Assembly (NCBI RefSeq): GCF_000317535.1
Contig: NC_019757.1
Coordinates: 409,001-473,000 of the forward strand
Direction: 5' to 3'
Source of the DNA: Cylindrospermum stagnale PCC 7417
GTDB lineage: Bacteria; Cyanobacteriota; Cyanobacteriia; Cyanobacteriales; Nostocaceae
DNA: 64,000 bases
Below the pieces are notes generated by a model. It searched no databases, was not told the origin of the DNA, and saw nothing but the letters and a program-made list of their open reading frames with translations. Shown piece by piece: positions 34,201 through 43,356 of the stretch. A program made the position numbers and the translations under genes. How positions within the stretch are numbered: position 1 is the stretch's first letter; each line of letters starts with the position of its first letter.

Positions 34201-36603
34201 ACCTGCAACTAAGGTATAGATGAATGTATTACCTATATCTGGGTCTGTGGTGGTGAAATTGCCAATAAATGTATTAATGGCTTGATTTTCGGCAATGGTG
34301 CTGTTAGATAGGGTGAGAGTGGTAGGAGGTTCGTTTGGTGTTGAGCTAGCAGTAAACTCACTCACAATAATCTTTAAACCACCTGTACCATCAGCTACAT
34401 AAGCGTAGTTGCCTACTACTTGCACATTAGAAGCATAGCCAGAAGTATCATAATTGCCCTTGAGGGTGGGGGCTGCGGGGTTGCTGATGTCGATGATTTC
34501 CAGTCCGGAAGCACCATCAGCTAGATAAGCGTAGTTGCCTACTACTCGCACCCCATTAGCCAAGCCAGAAGTGGTGTAATTGCCCTTGAGGGTGGGGGCT
34601 GCGGGGTTGCTGATGTCGATGATTTCCAGTCCGGAAGTAAAATCGGCTAAATAAGCGTAATTGCCTACTACTTGCACATCATTAGCCGAGCCTGAAGTAT
34701 CATAATTGCCCTTGAGGGTGGGGGCTGCGGGGTTGCTGATGTCGATGATTTCCAGTCCGGAATAACCATCAGCTACATAAGCGTAGTTGCCTACTATTTG
34801 CAGATCATTAGCCGAGCCTGAAGTATCATAATTGCCCTTGAGGGTGGGGGCTGCGGGGTTGCTGATGTCGATGATTTCCAGTCCGGAAGCACCATCAGCT
34901 ACATAAGCGTAGTTGCCTACTATTTGCACACCATTAGCCGAGCCTGAAGTATCATAATTGCCCTTGAGGGTGGGGGCTGCGGGGTTGCTGATGTCGATGA
35001 TTTCCAGTCCGGAAGCACCATCCGCTAGATAAGCGTAGTTGCCTACTACTTGCACATCATTAGCAGAGCCAGATGGATGATAATTGCTCTTGAGGGTGGG
35101 GCCTGCGGGGTTGCTGATGTCGATGATTTCCAGTCCGGAATAACCATCAGCTAGATAAGCGTAGTTGCCTACTATTTGCACATCATAAATAAGGCTAGAA
35201 GTGTAATAAAAGCCCTTGAAGATGGGTTTAGCGGGGTTGCTGATGTCGACGATTTCCAGTCCATTACTATCTAAATAAGACTTAGCTAGATAAGCGTAGT
35301 TGCCTACTACTTTCACGTCATTAGGATAGCCATAAAAAGTCGGGTAGCCATTGTTATAAGTAGGATAATTGCCCTTGAGGGGGTAAACGAGGTTGGGATA
35401 AGCGGGATTGCTGATGTTAATGATTTTCAGTCCTGAAGAAGCATCAGCCACATAGGCGTAGTCGCCTACTACTTGCACACCCAAAGCATAGTTATTGCCA
35501 TAGGCAGTATAATTGCCCTTGAGGGTGGGGTTAGTGGGGTTGCTGATGTCGATGATTTGCAATCCGTTGCTACCAGCAGCCATATAAGCGTAGTTGCCTA
35601 CTACTTGCACATCGTTAATAAAGCCATTATTACTATAATTACCTTTGAAGGTGGGGGCTGCGGGGTTGCTGATGTCGATGATTTGCAGTTTGGAGGAATC
35701 ATTAACCACATAAGCGTAGTTGCCTGCTACTTGCAAACTGTAAACAAAGCCAGTAATACTATAATTACCCTTGAGGGTGGGGGCAGCAGGATTACTGATG
35801 TCGATGATGTTCAGTCCTGAAAAATCATTAATTACATAGGCGTAGTTGCCTACTACTTGCACATCTCGACCACTATCAATTTTGTAACTTCCCTTAAAAA
35901 TGGGATTGGCAGGGTTGCTAATATCAATGATCTCCAATTCATCCCCCACAGCGTAGGCGTAATTACCCACAACTGTCACAGCTTGGGCATCGCTTAAATA
36001 ATCCCACTCTCCGACTAAAGTTGGTGTAAACAATCCCTGATAAGTTGCTAAAGTTTCCTTACAAAAAGCAAGAGAAGTTTCCTGATTTTCGGGAAAACTC
36101 ACCTCTAAATTCCAATTTCCCCCTAATGCTGCATTTCCCGTTTTGGTTGCCGATGCGCTGATAGTTGCGTTGGTAATCTCATATAACTTGCGAATAAATT
36201 CTTCTCCAGCATCCCCAGCAGCGACGTTACAGCCATAAAGTAAAATGCTCAAATTGCTTTGCCAATGCTGCAACAATTCAGCATATTTGCTGATGTTATT
36301 TAAATTAAGTTGAGTATTCCCTAGATACAAACAACCAGGAGAACCGTGAGAAACAATATGTATTGTGCCGATCGCCTGACGCTGTTGTAAAATTTCTGTG
36401 ATTTGTCGGATACCGTCTTGATTTGGGTGAATTGCGTGAGCCTCTACTCCTTCCACTACACCAGCTAGTAGCGTTTCATAGTCCGACACTGAGGAATCAA
36501 TGAAAACCAGGGATTGAGGATAATTTCTTCTATGTTCGCTATCCTGCACAAGGGTAGCCGTTTCAGTAGGAGCAGTTTGAGTAAGGCTAGAATTAGCGCA
36601 CAT
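31297..36603 (-). CDS. Giant secreted repeat protein: DUF4347, LVIVD, cadherin-like, PD40-like, RTX-like
   Basis: 1768 residues. Residues ~28-190: DUF4347 (LVFIDSSVSDYETLL, IHIVSHGSPGCLYLG, LLYGCNVAAGDAGEEF). ~194-751: thirteen LVIVD beta-propeller repeats of ~42 residues (VVGNYAYLAD...GLEIIDISNPAAP). ~760-860: cadherin-like domain (TNVNDAP end). Two nearly identical modules around ~870 and ~1515 contain IDSAIIVSDVDSANLVSATV. ~1085-1485: seven 58-residue PD40-like repeats (ITRISTASDGTQGN, ISADGRYV, NLVSGDTNG, DVFVKDL). ~1638-1690: RTX/calcium-binding end (GTTGNDVIIGG, GNGGNDVFVF). No Sec signal peptide; a C-terminal RTX-like end suggests type I secretion, a known pattern for DUF4347 proteins. 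Probably an adhesin or matrix protein; the HGSPG and GCN motifs of DUF4347 look caspase-like but activity is unproven. Confidence 0.88.
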   Translation of the reverse strand: MCANSSLTQTAPTETATLVQDSEHRRNYPQSLVFIDSSVSDYETLLAGVVEGVEAHAIHPNQDGIRQITEILQQRQAIGTIHIVSHGSPGCLYLGNTQLNLNNISKYAELLQHWQSNLSILLYGCNVAAGDAGEEFIRKLYEITNATISASATKTGNAALGGNWNLEVSFPENQETSLAFCKETLATYQGLFTPTLVGEWDYLSDAQAVTVVGNYAYAVGDELEIIDISNPANPIFKGSYKIDSGRDVQVVGNYAYVINDFSGLNIIDISNPAAPTLKGNYSITGFVYSLQVAGNYAYVVNDSSKLQIIDISNPAAPTFKGNYSNNGFINDVQVVGNYAYMAAGSNGLQIIDISNPTNPTLKGNYTAYGNNYALGVQVVGDYAYVADASSGLKIINISNPAYPNLVYPLKGNYPTYNNGYPTFYGYPNDVKVVGNYAYLAKSYLDSNGLEIVDISNPAKPIFKGFYYTSSLIYDVQIVGNYAYLADGYSGLEIIDISNPAGPTLKSNYHPSGSANDVQVVGNYAYLADGASGLEIIDISNPAAPTLKGNYDTSGSANGVQIVGNYAYVADGASGLEIIDISNPAAPTLKGNYDTSGSANDLQIVGNYAYVADGYSGLEIIDISNPAAPTLKGNYDTSGSANDVQVVGNYAYLADFTSGLEIIDISNPAAPTLKGNYTTSGLANGVRVVGNYAYLADGASGLEIIDISNPAAPTLKGNYDTSGYASNVQVVGNYAYVADGTGGLKIIVSEFTASSTPNEPPTTLTLSNSTIAENQAINTFIGNFTTTDPDIGNTFIYTLVAGTGATDNNLFTIVGNQIKTNAVFDYETKNSYSVRVRTIDQGGLSYEQPLTISVTNVNDAPIVTLTSDTLANAENDTTVIDSAIIVSDVDSANLVSATVSITNGFTLGQDYLNFTNQNGITGSYNSNTGVLTLTGSATVADYQTALRSITYTNSSEIPSTTLRTISFQVNDGSLDSSVVTRNVNIISVNDVPVLVNQNFTVNEGSTIIVTNSMLQTTDVDNTDDQLIYTLKELPVNGILQLNGINLAINSTFSQDDINNSRVTYIHNGSETTNDSFNFVVSDGSIITRISTASDGTQGNGNSVSPSISADGRYVAFDSYASNLVSGDTNGSIDVFVKDLTTNSITRISTASDGTQGNNFSYNSAISADGRYVLFQSSASNLVSGDTNGSADVFVKDLTTNSITRISTASDGTQGNGGSFSPAISADGRYALFQSYASNLVSGDTNGTQDVFVKDLTTNSITRISTASDGTQGNDISYYSAISADGRYVLFQSSASNLVSGDTNGSADVFVKDLTTNSIARISTASDGTQGNSSSYNSAISADGRYVVFLSSASNLVSGDTNGTTDVFVKDLATNSITRISTASDGTQGNSISYNSAISADGRYVVFNSYASNLVSGDTNDTQDVFVKDLATNSITRISTASDGTQGNSSSYDSSISTDGRYVVFDSYASNLVSGDTNGIRDVFISIFGVINGSASITVNPINDVPVIINNTSTAIFYVENDTTAIDSAIIVSDVDSANLVSATVSITNGFTLGQDHLNFTNQNGITGSYNTNTGVLTLTGSATVADYQTALRSIIYASSSDIPNNILRTISFQVNDGSLDSSVVTRNVTIIPEAPITGNGYNPLIGTTGNDVIIGGPGAKTLTGNGGNDVFVFNSLKDVGQRIADFGVGDDKIDISQLLTNIGYGGTDPIADGYVKFVLGSTANSSVLQIDRDGVLGSAIFKNFLQLDNVTPTQMNNSNNFVFGNNISN
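32150..33360 (-). repeat. Intragenic array of seven 174-bp repeats
   Basis: Seven nearly identical 174-bp units encode the PD40-like blocks of the giant protein. The conserved DNA core 'aagtctttgacgaacacatct' recurs at every unit. High nucleotide identity suggests recent unequal recombination. Confidence 0.9.
34390..36030 (-). repeat. Intragenic LVIVD repeat array (about 126-bp period)
   Basis: Thirteen units encode the LVIVD propeller repeats. The units between ~34400 and ~35160 are nearly identical at DNA level ('gatgtcgatgatttccagtc' recurs), while the outer ones have diverged. Confidence 0.9.
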
Positions 36604-37343
36604 CGGCTACTATACTCCGTAGTTACTTTTTAACTTTTCTAGTCTGTATCTTTTCGTAGGATAACACAAGTATAAAAATACAAAAGCATAAATAAAAATA
36701 GCTGTGTAAATAAATTGGAAATAGTCTAAAACCATTTTGCATTCTGCTTTTTGCTTCTTGCTTTTTGCCTAATCCCAACGACAAATATTTACGCTTACTT
36801 ATTTTGTAGCTAGGACTTACGCATTGACAAAATAATGCATTGATAAACATGGGTCACTTACTAGCAGGTATCGGACGCATTAAGTAAGTAGGCGAAAAGA
36901 AATCAAACTATGTTTTGTCAAGTAAAAGATGTTGAAATTAGCTCGTAGTGAGGGCTTTAGCCCTCAAAATAGGGATGAAGCCCTGACTACAAACTTTTAA
37001 TTATTTGCGTTGTTCTACTTATTAGAACTAAGTGTATTTTATCGCCACGATAAGTGCTATATTTAATTGTTTTTGAATTTTGAATTGGAGCGTTAGCGCA
37101 AAGCACAGGCTCCCTCAACGCGTAGCGTTTCAAAAATAAGAGAAATGACCGTCAGCCTGAATACATAAAATAGACTGGTTACTAGAAGATTAATATTTTA
37201 TTTTTATCTGACATCTCCCTGGAGAAATACAACGAAGTGAAGAGGTAATTAAACTGCTGTGTAGATAAAACAAAGATTACCTCTGTCTTTATTGATTTAA
37301 ATTATTTTGAGCGTTTGCACACCGATTGTGTGGGGTGATCGTC
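36604..37343. other. Gene-poor intergenic region with repeat remnants
   Basis: About 740 bp without a convincing gene. It holds a solitary MITE end TAGGACTTACGCA (~36811), a 46-bp hairpin repeat at 36945-36990, and a small dispersed repeat 'gagcgttagcgcaaagcaca' near 37089. The promoter for the polysaccharide genes starting at 37344 should lie in the last 200 bp, but no boxes can be placed reliably. Confidence 0.6.
36945..36990. repeat. Hairpin dispersed repeat
   Basis: GTAGTGAGGGCTT (36945-36957) pairs with AAGCCCTGACTAC (36978-36990) over 12 of 13 positions, with an inner AGCCCT/AGGGAT-like part. It is a compact hairpin element of a sort that recurs in cyanobacterial intergenic DNA. Confidence 0.75.
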
Positions 37344-38546
37344 ATGCGTCAACCTGTTCTGACGATATTTTATCAATTTAATCCGTGGAACCCTAGTATT
37401 GGAGGAATTCAGACAATAATCAAGGTTTTTATCAAGTATGCACCCAGTGAATTTGTGGTGCGACTCGTAGGCACAGAAACCGATAAATCTCAGCCGATTT
37501 TGAAGTGGCAAGCTGCCGAATTTGCAGGGAAAGAAATTACTTTTCTACCCTTATTTACCTTAGAAAATGATAATGTCAGAAGTCGAATTCCCACAACAGT
37601 CAAGTATACTGCTGCACTTTTAGGGCGTCGATTAGCTTCAGATTTTATGCATTTTCATCGGTTAGAGCCAAGTTTAGCCGCCTGGAATTGGCAGGGAGAA
37701 AAAACCCTGTTTATTCATAACGATATTCACACACAGATGCAAACTGTAGGTGATAAAAAGGCGATTTTATGGCGCAGATTTCCCGCAGCTTATTTTGCGC
37801 TAGAAAAGTTATTAATTCCCCAATTTAGCCAAATATTGGCGTGTAATACCGATGCAGCGCAATTTTATCAGCAGCGCTATCCCTGCTTGAGCGATCGCAT
37901 TGCATACATCAAAAATTTCTTTGATAACGAAATTTTCTATCCCCTAAGTCAGGCACAACGGCAAGGAAAACGGCGGGAACTAGCTCGCAAACTAGGTTTG
38001 AATGATGACACAAATTTTATCCTCTTCGCTGGTCGCCTGCATCCACAAAAAGATCCCTTGTTGTTAATACGTGCTTTTGCCGCCTTGAATCAACCCAATA
38101 CTCACCTACTAATAGCGGGTGATGGGGAGTTAGCGGGGGCGGTACGTGCAGAAATTGGTCGCTGGGAGCTAGAGGAAAGGGTGACGCTGCTGGGGGTACT
38201 TACCCAAGAAGAACTGGCAAAGTTACATCAAATAACTCATGTTTTTGTTCTGTGCAGTGCTTACGAAGGTCTACCTTTAGTGGTTCTGGAGGCGCTCGCT
38301 TGTGGGACGCCAGTAGTTACAACTAGATGTGGTGAAACCCCAAAGTTGCTGGCTAGCGACAGTGGAATTGTGTGTGAGCAACGGACGCCAGAGTGTATTG
38401 CAGATGCTTTACGCCGGGTACTGCTGCACCCAGAAGATTATCCCACAGCTTCTTGTGTGGGGACTGCACGACCTTATGCTGCCTGTAATGTGATGGGGAA
38501 GATTTACGGCGAAATGCTCAGTCGTTGGCAGATGCTTTGCAAATAA
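37344..38546 (+). CDS. GT4 family glycosyltransferase
   Basis: About 400 residues from the ATG at 37344 (MRQPVLTIFYQFNP), preceded by GGGGTG; the upstream TTG at 37326 is less likely. GT-B fold: N-terminal acceptor domain with GGIQTIIKVF, C-terminal nucleotide-sugar domain with FAGRLHPQKDPLLLIRAF (~235), IAGDGELAGAV, and the E-x7-E motif in SAYEGLPLVVLEALACGTPVV (~310-330). Transfers a sugar to a growing lipid-linked repeat unit at the inner membrane; donor and acceptor unknown. First gene of the plus-strand polysaccharide cluster, followed after 80 bp by another GT4. Confidence 0.9.
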   Translation: MRQPVLTIFYQFNPWNPSIGGIQTIIKVFIKYAPSEFVVRLVGTETDKSQPILKWQAAEFAGKEITFLPLFTLENDNVRSRIPTTVKYTAALLGRRLASDFMHFHRLEPSLAAWNWQGEKTLFIHNDIHTQMQTVGDKKAILWRRFPAAYFALEKLLIPQFSQILACNTDAAQFYQQRYPCLSDRIAYIKNFFDNEIFYPLSQAQRQGKRRELARKLGLNDDTNFILFAGRLHPQKDPLLLIRAFAALNQPNTHLLIAGDGELAGAVRAEIGRWELEERVTLLGVLTQEELAKLHQITHVFVLCSAYEGLPLVVLEALACGTPVVTTRCGETPKLLASDSGIVCEQRTPECIADALRRVLLHPEDYPTASCVGTARPYAACNVMGKIYGEMLSRWQMLCK

Positions 38547-38626
38547 CTGGGATTGGGAGCAGAAGTATTAGCCATTACCGGGTGGGGCAAATGCCTGAAT
38601 AAACCATATTCAAAAAACTAATTAAT

Positions 38627-39778
38627 ATGAAAATTGCCGTCATTGGTGCCAAAGGTTTACCTCCCAAACAAGGAGGAATTGAACATTATTGTGCAGAAGT
38701 ATATCCCCGCATGGTGAAACAGGGACATTGTGTGGATTTATTCGCCCGGTCTACTTATACTGACTGTGCTTGGTTTAACGAAGATGACTTTCAGGGTGTG
38801 CGAGTTATTTCCTTACCTGGGTGGCATTTGCGGGGATTTGATGCCTTTTTCTCCTCAGCCCTGGGTGCGATCGCATCTTGTGGGCAACAATACGATATTA
38901 TCCATTTTCACGCCCTTGGCCCTGCTCTATTTACCTGGGTTTCCCGACTAGCTACTTCTGCAAAGGTGGTTGTTACCTGTCAAGGCTTAGATTGGCAACG
39001 TGCTAAGTGGGGCAATTTTTCAAGTCGGCTCATACTCTTAGGTGAGAAAGCATCTGTGCGCTTTGCTCATGGGCTAATTGTGGTATCAAAAGACCTAAAA
39101 GCCTACTTTCTCCAAACCTACGATCGCCAAACATCCTACATACCCAATGCTCCTGCTGGCTATGGCGAATCAGATCCCCATTTCACCTATGGCACTGCTC
39201 TTAATTTGACACCAGGGCGCTACATTTTGTTTTTGGGCCGACTTGTACCAGAAAAACGTCCTGATTTGCTCGTTGAAGCTTTTTGTGCCTTAAAACCACC
39301 TGGATGGAAACTAGTCCTAGCTGGAGGTGTTAGTGATACAAAATCCTTCACCACCAAGCTATTAACCACAGTTGCCAATCATCGAGATATCGTCTTTGCT
39401 GGGGAACTCTGGGGAAGTCGTCTGTGGGAGATTGTTCGGGGTTCGGGATTGTTTGTCTTGCCTTCTGACTTGGAGGGGCTACCTTTAGCAATGTTAGAGG
39501 CGATGCGGGAAGGCATACCAGTCCTGGCTAGCGATATTCTACCCCATCAGGAATTGATTAATAGTGAGCGGGGAATGCTGTTTACATCTGGCGATCTAGA
39601 TTCATGCATTCGTTCCCTAAACTGGGCGATTCGTCATCCGACTGAACTAGCAACAATGGCGAAAAATGCCCAAAACTACGTGCATCTGAACTATAGCTGG
39701 GATTGCGTTGCTTCGGAAATTTTAAAACTTTATACAACAGTTTTGTCTTTGGTCATTTGTTATTTGTCATTTAACTAA
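38627..39778 (+). CDS. GT4 family glycosyltransferase
   Basis: 383 residues. It begins MKIAVIGAKGLPPKQGGIEHYCAEVYPRM, a start typical of rhamnosyl/N-acetylglucosaminyl-type GT4 enzymes (DUF1972-like N terminus). Donor-domain motifs are LFLGRLVPEKRPDLLVEAF (~205), GGVSDTKS, and PSDLEGLPLAMLEAMREGIPVL with E-x7-E (~285-305). Cytosolic face of the inner membrane, repeat-unit assembly. Sits 20 bp upstream of the Wzc-type gene, so probably the same operon. The last ~10 residues are hydrophobic (LSLVICYLSFN). Confidence 0.9.
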   Translation: MKIAVIGAKGLPPKQGGIEHYCAEVYPRMVKQGHCVDLFARSTYTDCAWFNEDDFQGVRVISLPGWHLRGFDAFFSSALGAIASCGQQYDIIHFHALGPALFTWVSRLATSAKVVVTCQGLDWQRAKWGNFSSRLILLGEKASVRFAHGLIVVSKDLKAYFLQTYDRQTSYIPNAPAGYGESDPHFTYGTALNLTPGRYILFLGRLVPEKRPDLLVEAFCALKPPGWKLVLAGGVSDTKSFTTKLLTTVANHRDIVFAGELWGSRLWEIVRGSGLFVLPSDLEGLPLAMLEAMREGIPVLASDILPHQELINSERGMLFTSGDLDSCIRSLNWAIRHPTELATMAKNAQNYVHLNYSWDCVASEILKLYTTVLSLVICYLSFN

Positions 39779-39797
39779 AGAAATCAGGATATATGTA

Positions 39798-41936
39798 ATG
39801 GAGAAAAGTATTTTCTTATTACCATCCGTTTTAAAGCGGCGTTGTTTGCCAGCCTTGGCTACATTTGCGGCTGTGATTGGGGCATCAATTACCTACCTAA
39901 CCTTTACCCCACGTTTATATCAAGCATCAGCGCGACTGATGTTGGATGACAAACGGGTGAGTCTTTCGGATTTGGGACGTGATCTCACTCAAGTACCAGC
40001 GGGTACACCAGGGGGGCCGAGTCCCCTGGCTGATCAAGCAGAATTAGTCAAGTCACAACCTGTTTTAGAAAGAGCTTTGGCGAAGGTTTTTCCCCGGAAC
40101 CAAAGCCAGTTGACCACTAGAGATATGAGTAAAAATTTGCAGGTAAAAATTGTCCCGGCTACAAATATTTTGGCTTTGAGCTATGAAGATCAAGACCCAG
40201 TTAGGGCGGCAAAATTGTTGAATGCTGTGGCGCAAACAATGGTTGCAGAAAGTGTTGAACAAATCCGTAAAGAAGCTGCTAGTGTGCGGAAGTTTTTAGA
40301 GAAACAAGTACCTGTAGCCAACAAAAATCTGCAACAGGCGGAAGCGGTAGAAAACAAATATCGACAAGCTAGTGGAATTATTTCCTTTGCTGACCAAGCC
40401 AAGAGTTTAGTTGATAGTTTAGCCGCCATGGATGACCAAGAACGCACATTGGTGTCCCAACTCCAAGAAACGCGATCGCGCGATGCCTCCTTACGACAAA
40501 TTACCGCCGCTACCAATCTCAGCAATGCTTACGCCTCTGTGCGCGGTGGTCAAGATGAACAACTGAAAGCATTACGGGCTAAATTGGCAGATTTGCAAAC
40601 ACAACTGATTAATGCGCGTTTGCGGTTTACTGACTACCATCCAACTGTGATCTCCCTACGACAACAACAGCAAGCTATCAGTAACTTGTACAATCAGCAA
40701 CTTGCTCGCCTCTCGCCCACAAGTTTTACCCCTGACAATGTGGCATCTGATACCCTCAGTCAAAATCTCACCTCGGAGCTAATCACCAATCAGATTGAAC
40801 ACTTGGCAGTAGAAAATAAGCTGCAAAGCGTTCAGGCTCTCAAAGCCAATCTGCAAACTCGCTTGGCACAACTACCAATTCAACAGCAACCCCTGACAGC
40901 ATTAACTCGCCAACGGGAAGCCGCCGCCTCCTCCCTGAAGTTGCTGCAAACCAAACTGGAAGAAGCACGCATCGCCGAAGCCCAACTCGTAGGCAATATC
41001 CGCATTATCGAAGCCGCAAAAGCACCCACTTTACCCACTTCACCTAAGCGTTCTCTCGTGCTGCTGTTGGCTACTGTGTTGGCAATAATTTTAGTCATTG
41101 GGGTAGTGCTGCTAGTAGAAATGATGGATAACACCATCCATAATGCTGCCGAAGCCGAGGAATTGCTGAACATACCCTTGCTGGGAACCTTGCCGTCTCT
41201 GCCTAGGAAGATCCTTAAACTAGAGCCAGGAGCAAAATTCCTAGATGACATAGCCTTAGTTGAGCCTTACCGAATGCTGCTCAAAAATCTGGAGTTTCGC
41301 CATACTCAGAAATTGCGGAGCATTGTCATCAGTAGCACCATTCCCGGAGAAGGTAAATCAATAGTAGTCTCGCACCTAGCTGCTGTTTCCGCGATGTTAT
41401 CTCGACGGACATTGATTGTGGATGCTGACTTGTATCGCCCGATGCAGCATAATCTGTTTAACTCAGCTCCCTATCCCGGAATTACCGATGTACTCAATGG
41501 CGATCTATCTCTGCTGGATGCAGTACAGACTAGAGGGATGGAGAACCTTTCAGTATTGACTTGTGGCAAAACCCATAGTCGCCCATCACAGTTGCTAGAG
41601 TCAACGGCGATGAAGTCATTGCTGGCAGATGCGATCGCACATTATGATTTCGTCATTATAGATACTCCACCTCTGGGCATTAGCTCTGATGCAGCCACAT
41701 TGTCACAATATAGCGACGGCATCATCTTAATTACCCGTCCCCATTTCACTCTCAAGGAAATTCTCCGAAAAGCAGTCGCAGAACTCAGCCGTAATCGAAT
41801 ACCAATTCTGGGAGTAGTTGTCAATGGCATGAAAAATCAGACATCCAAGTGTTACCGCTATTTATCCCAGCCAATAAAGCATGAAAACGCTGTGAGAAAT
41901 ACCGCCAACTTGACAAATGGTTTGAGGTCGAAATAA
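39798..41936 (+). CDS. Wzc/GumC-type polysaccharide co-polymerase with tyrosine-kinase domain
   Basis: 712 residues. TM1 lies at ~15-35, followed by a Wzz domain; a long periplasmic coiled coil (~150-390) ends in the Pro-rich AAKAPTLPTSPKRS, and TM2 lies at ~418-440. The cytosolic BY-kinase domain has Walker A STIPGEGKS (~510), Walker A' TLIVDADLYRP (~533) and Walker B FVIIDTPPLGISSDA (~615). The C-terminal tail has only two tyrosines close together (CYRYL), a poor Tyr cluster compared with Wzc. It controls chain length and couples polymerisation to export in Wzx/Wzy systems. Its partner polymerase starts 2 bp downstream. No Wza-like exporter is in the window. Confidence 0.92.
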   Translation: MEKSIFLLPSVLKRRCLPALATFAAVIGASITYLTFTPRLYQASARLMLDDKRVSLSDLGRDLTQVPAGTPGGPSPLADQAELVKSQPVLERALAKVFPRNQSQLTTRDMSKNLQVKIVPATNILALSYEDQDPVRAAKLLNAVAQTMVAESVEQIRKEAASVRKFLEKQVPVANKNLQQAEAVENKYRQASGIISFADQAKSLVDSLAAMDDQERTLVSQLQETRSRDASLRQITAATNLSNAYASVRGGQDEQLKALRAKLADLQTQLINARLRFTDYHPTVISLRQQQQAISNLYNQQLARLSPTSFTPDNVASDTLSQNLTSELITNQIEHLAVENKLQSVQALKANLQTRLAQLPIQQQPLTALTRQREAAASSLKLLQTKLEEARIAEAQLVGNIRIIEAAKAPTLPTSPKRSLVLLLATVLAIILVIGVVLLVEMMDNTIHNAAEAEELLNIPLLGTLPSLPRKILKLEPGAKFLDDIALVEPYRMLLKNLEFRHTQKLRSIVISSTIPGEGKSIVVSHLAAVSAMLSRRTLIVDADLYRPMQHNLFNSAPYPGITDVLNGDLSLLDAVQTRGMENLSVLTCGKTHSRPSQLLESTAMKSLLADAIAHYDFVIIDTPPLGISSDAATLSQYSDGIILITRPHFTLKEILRKAVAELSRNRIPILGVVVNGMKNQTSKCYRYLSQPIKHENAVRNTANLTNGLRSK

Positions 41937-41938
41937 CA

Positions 41939-43333
41939 ATGTTGACTAATCAACGCTCAAGTTCCCGTATAACCCTCTGGGTAGGGTTAGCATCTGTGGC
42001 GATTGGTCTCATTATCGGTTTCCTCGCAGGTGCACAGCCTCTTTACCTGAGCTTGGCTGTGGGTGCAGTGCTAATAGTTTTCTACTTCTTTGCCCGATTT
42101 GAGCAAACAGTCATTGGTCTATTGATCTTACGTACCTCTCTCGATCCTTTCTCTGCACAACAAATACCAGCTGCCTTTGCAATGGGTCTTAACGCCTTAA
42201 CTTTGCTTTATGTGGTACTCACCTTACTAACTGGTCGGACTGTACACACAGATTGGTTCTGGTGGATATTTGCAGGCTGGGTAATGCTACAGGGTTTATG
42301 GGTGATACTCCTACCTCTAGGAGGTTTGGGGTTAGATGCTTCGTTTCTACCAGACAGCATCCGCGAATGGGTGCGGATTTTTTCCTGGCTAATAATCTAT
42401 TTGCTAGTAATGCAGCTCAAAGACCGAATCCATCCTCAAAAATTCATCTCCCTGATGCTTTTATCTCTGGTAGTACCGGTTATTGTCGGGCTAATAATGA
42501 TTCCTGGAGGAGAACGAGTCCACAGCACCATTGGGCATCCCAACTCATTCGCTACTTACCTATCCCTAATGATGGCTTTAGTTTGGTGGAAGCTAAATTG
42601 GACACAGCCTCGTTGGCCTTGGATACTTTTGTTGGGTTTGCTAGCAGTTGTATATGTGAGTACTCGTTCCTTAGCAGCTCTAGCCACAATCGGCGTACTC
42701 ATCTTAGTTTTAAATGCTTCCAAGCTAAACCCGCTGAGGATCATCAGCGCAGTAATTTTGCTCTTAGTAGTCATAGCCCTGTTTGCCAGCACCGAAGCAG
42801 GACAAACCCGCCTTCTAGAGTTAACTCAGACACCTCTATTTAACGCAGACATGGACGTATCCAGAACAATGATCATCGCAGCTGGAGACGGTAACAGTTT
42901 TAACTGGCGAATCAGTCACTGGTACTATCTGCTTCAGTCATGGCAGCAATACCCAATCTTTGGTTACGGCATCGGCACAGGTCGCTACTTGAGTCCCTTA
43001 CGGAACCCAGAAGGTACTCTCTATACCCCCCACAACGATTACATCCGATTTCTTGTAGAACAGGGGATTTTAGGTCTGGTTCTTTATCTAGCTTTTATCG
43101 GTGCTCAATTTGCATATCTTTTGCAGATACTGCGACGTGCCCCGCGCCACAGTTCTGAATCCCAACTTTGCCAGATTCTGCTAGCTATTTTGCTGTCCAC
43201 ACTTGTGAACATGCTTTCCAACAATGTTTTAGATATCGGTGATTTCTGGTTCTACTATTGGGCTGTTTTTCCAGTTGCTGGTTGGGGAACTGAACGATTT
43301 AATCGTCCAGCACAGGCAATTCAGCCAGCCTAA
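41939..43333 (+). CDS. O-antigen ligase/polymerase family protein (Wzy-like)
   Basis: 464 residues with about twelve hydrophobic helices in the inner membrane. The Wzy_C/O-antigen ligase signature is near the C terminus: YPIFGYGIGTGRYLSPL and then TPHNDYIRFLVEQGILGLVLYLAF, with the conserved H and the RxxxE-like element. A periplasmic loop lies between ~290 and 350. Starting 2 bp after the co-polymerase gene, it most likely is the Wzy polymerase that joins flipped repeat units; a ligase role is the alternative. Confidence 0.88.
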   Translation: MLTNQRSSSRITLWVGLASVAIGLIIGFLAGAQPLYLSLAVGAVLIVFYFFARFEQTVIGLLILRTSLDPFSAQQIPAAFAMGLNALTLLYVVLTLLTGRTVHTDWFWWIFAGWVMLQGLWVILLPLGGLGLDASFLPDSIREWVRIFSWLIIYLLVMQLKDRIHPQKFISLMLLSLVVPVIVGLIMIPGGERVHSTIGHPNSFATYLSLMMALVWWKLNWTQPRWPWILLLGLLAVVYVSTRSLAALATIGVLILVLNASKLNPLRIISAVILLLVVIALFASTEAGQTRLLELTQTPLFNADMDVSRTMIIAAGDGNSFNWRISHWYYLLQSWQQYPIFGYGIGTGRYLSPLRNPEGTLYTPHNDYIRFLVEQGILGLVLYLAFIGAQFAYLLQILRRAPRHSSESQLCQILLAILLSTLVNMLSNNVLDIGDFWFYYWAVFPVAGWGTERFNRPAQAIQPA

Positions 43334-43356
43334 ACCTTCATCTATTAACTAAAAAA

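Noticed and set aside
32150-36030. Regularly spaced near-identical repeats that could suggest a CRISPR array or satellite
   Set aside because: The units are 126 and 174 bp, in frame, and encode LVIVD and PD40-like protein repeats of the 1768-residue gene; spacers are not unique short sequences and no cas genes are present.
36623-36850. 75-codon minus-strand frame after the giant gene's promoter side
   Set aside because: Composition is low-complexity, Phe/Tyr/Lys-rich from AT-rich DNA, and its start lies next to a solitary MITE end.
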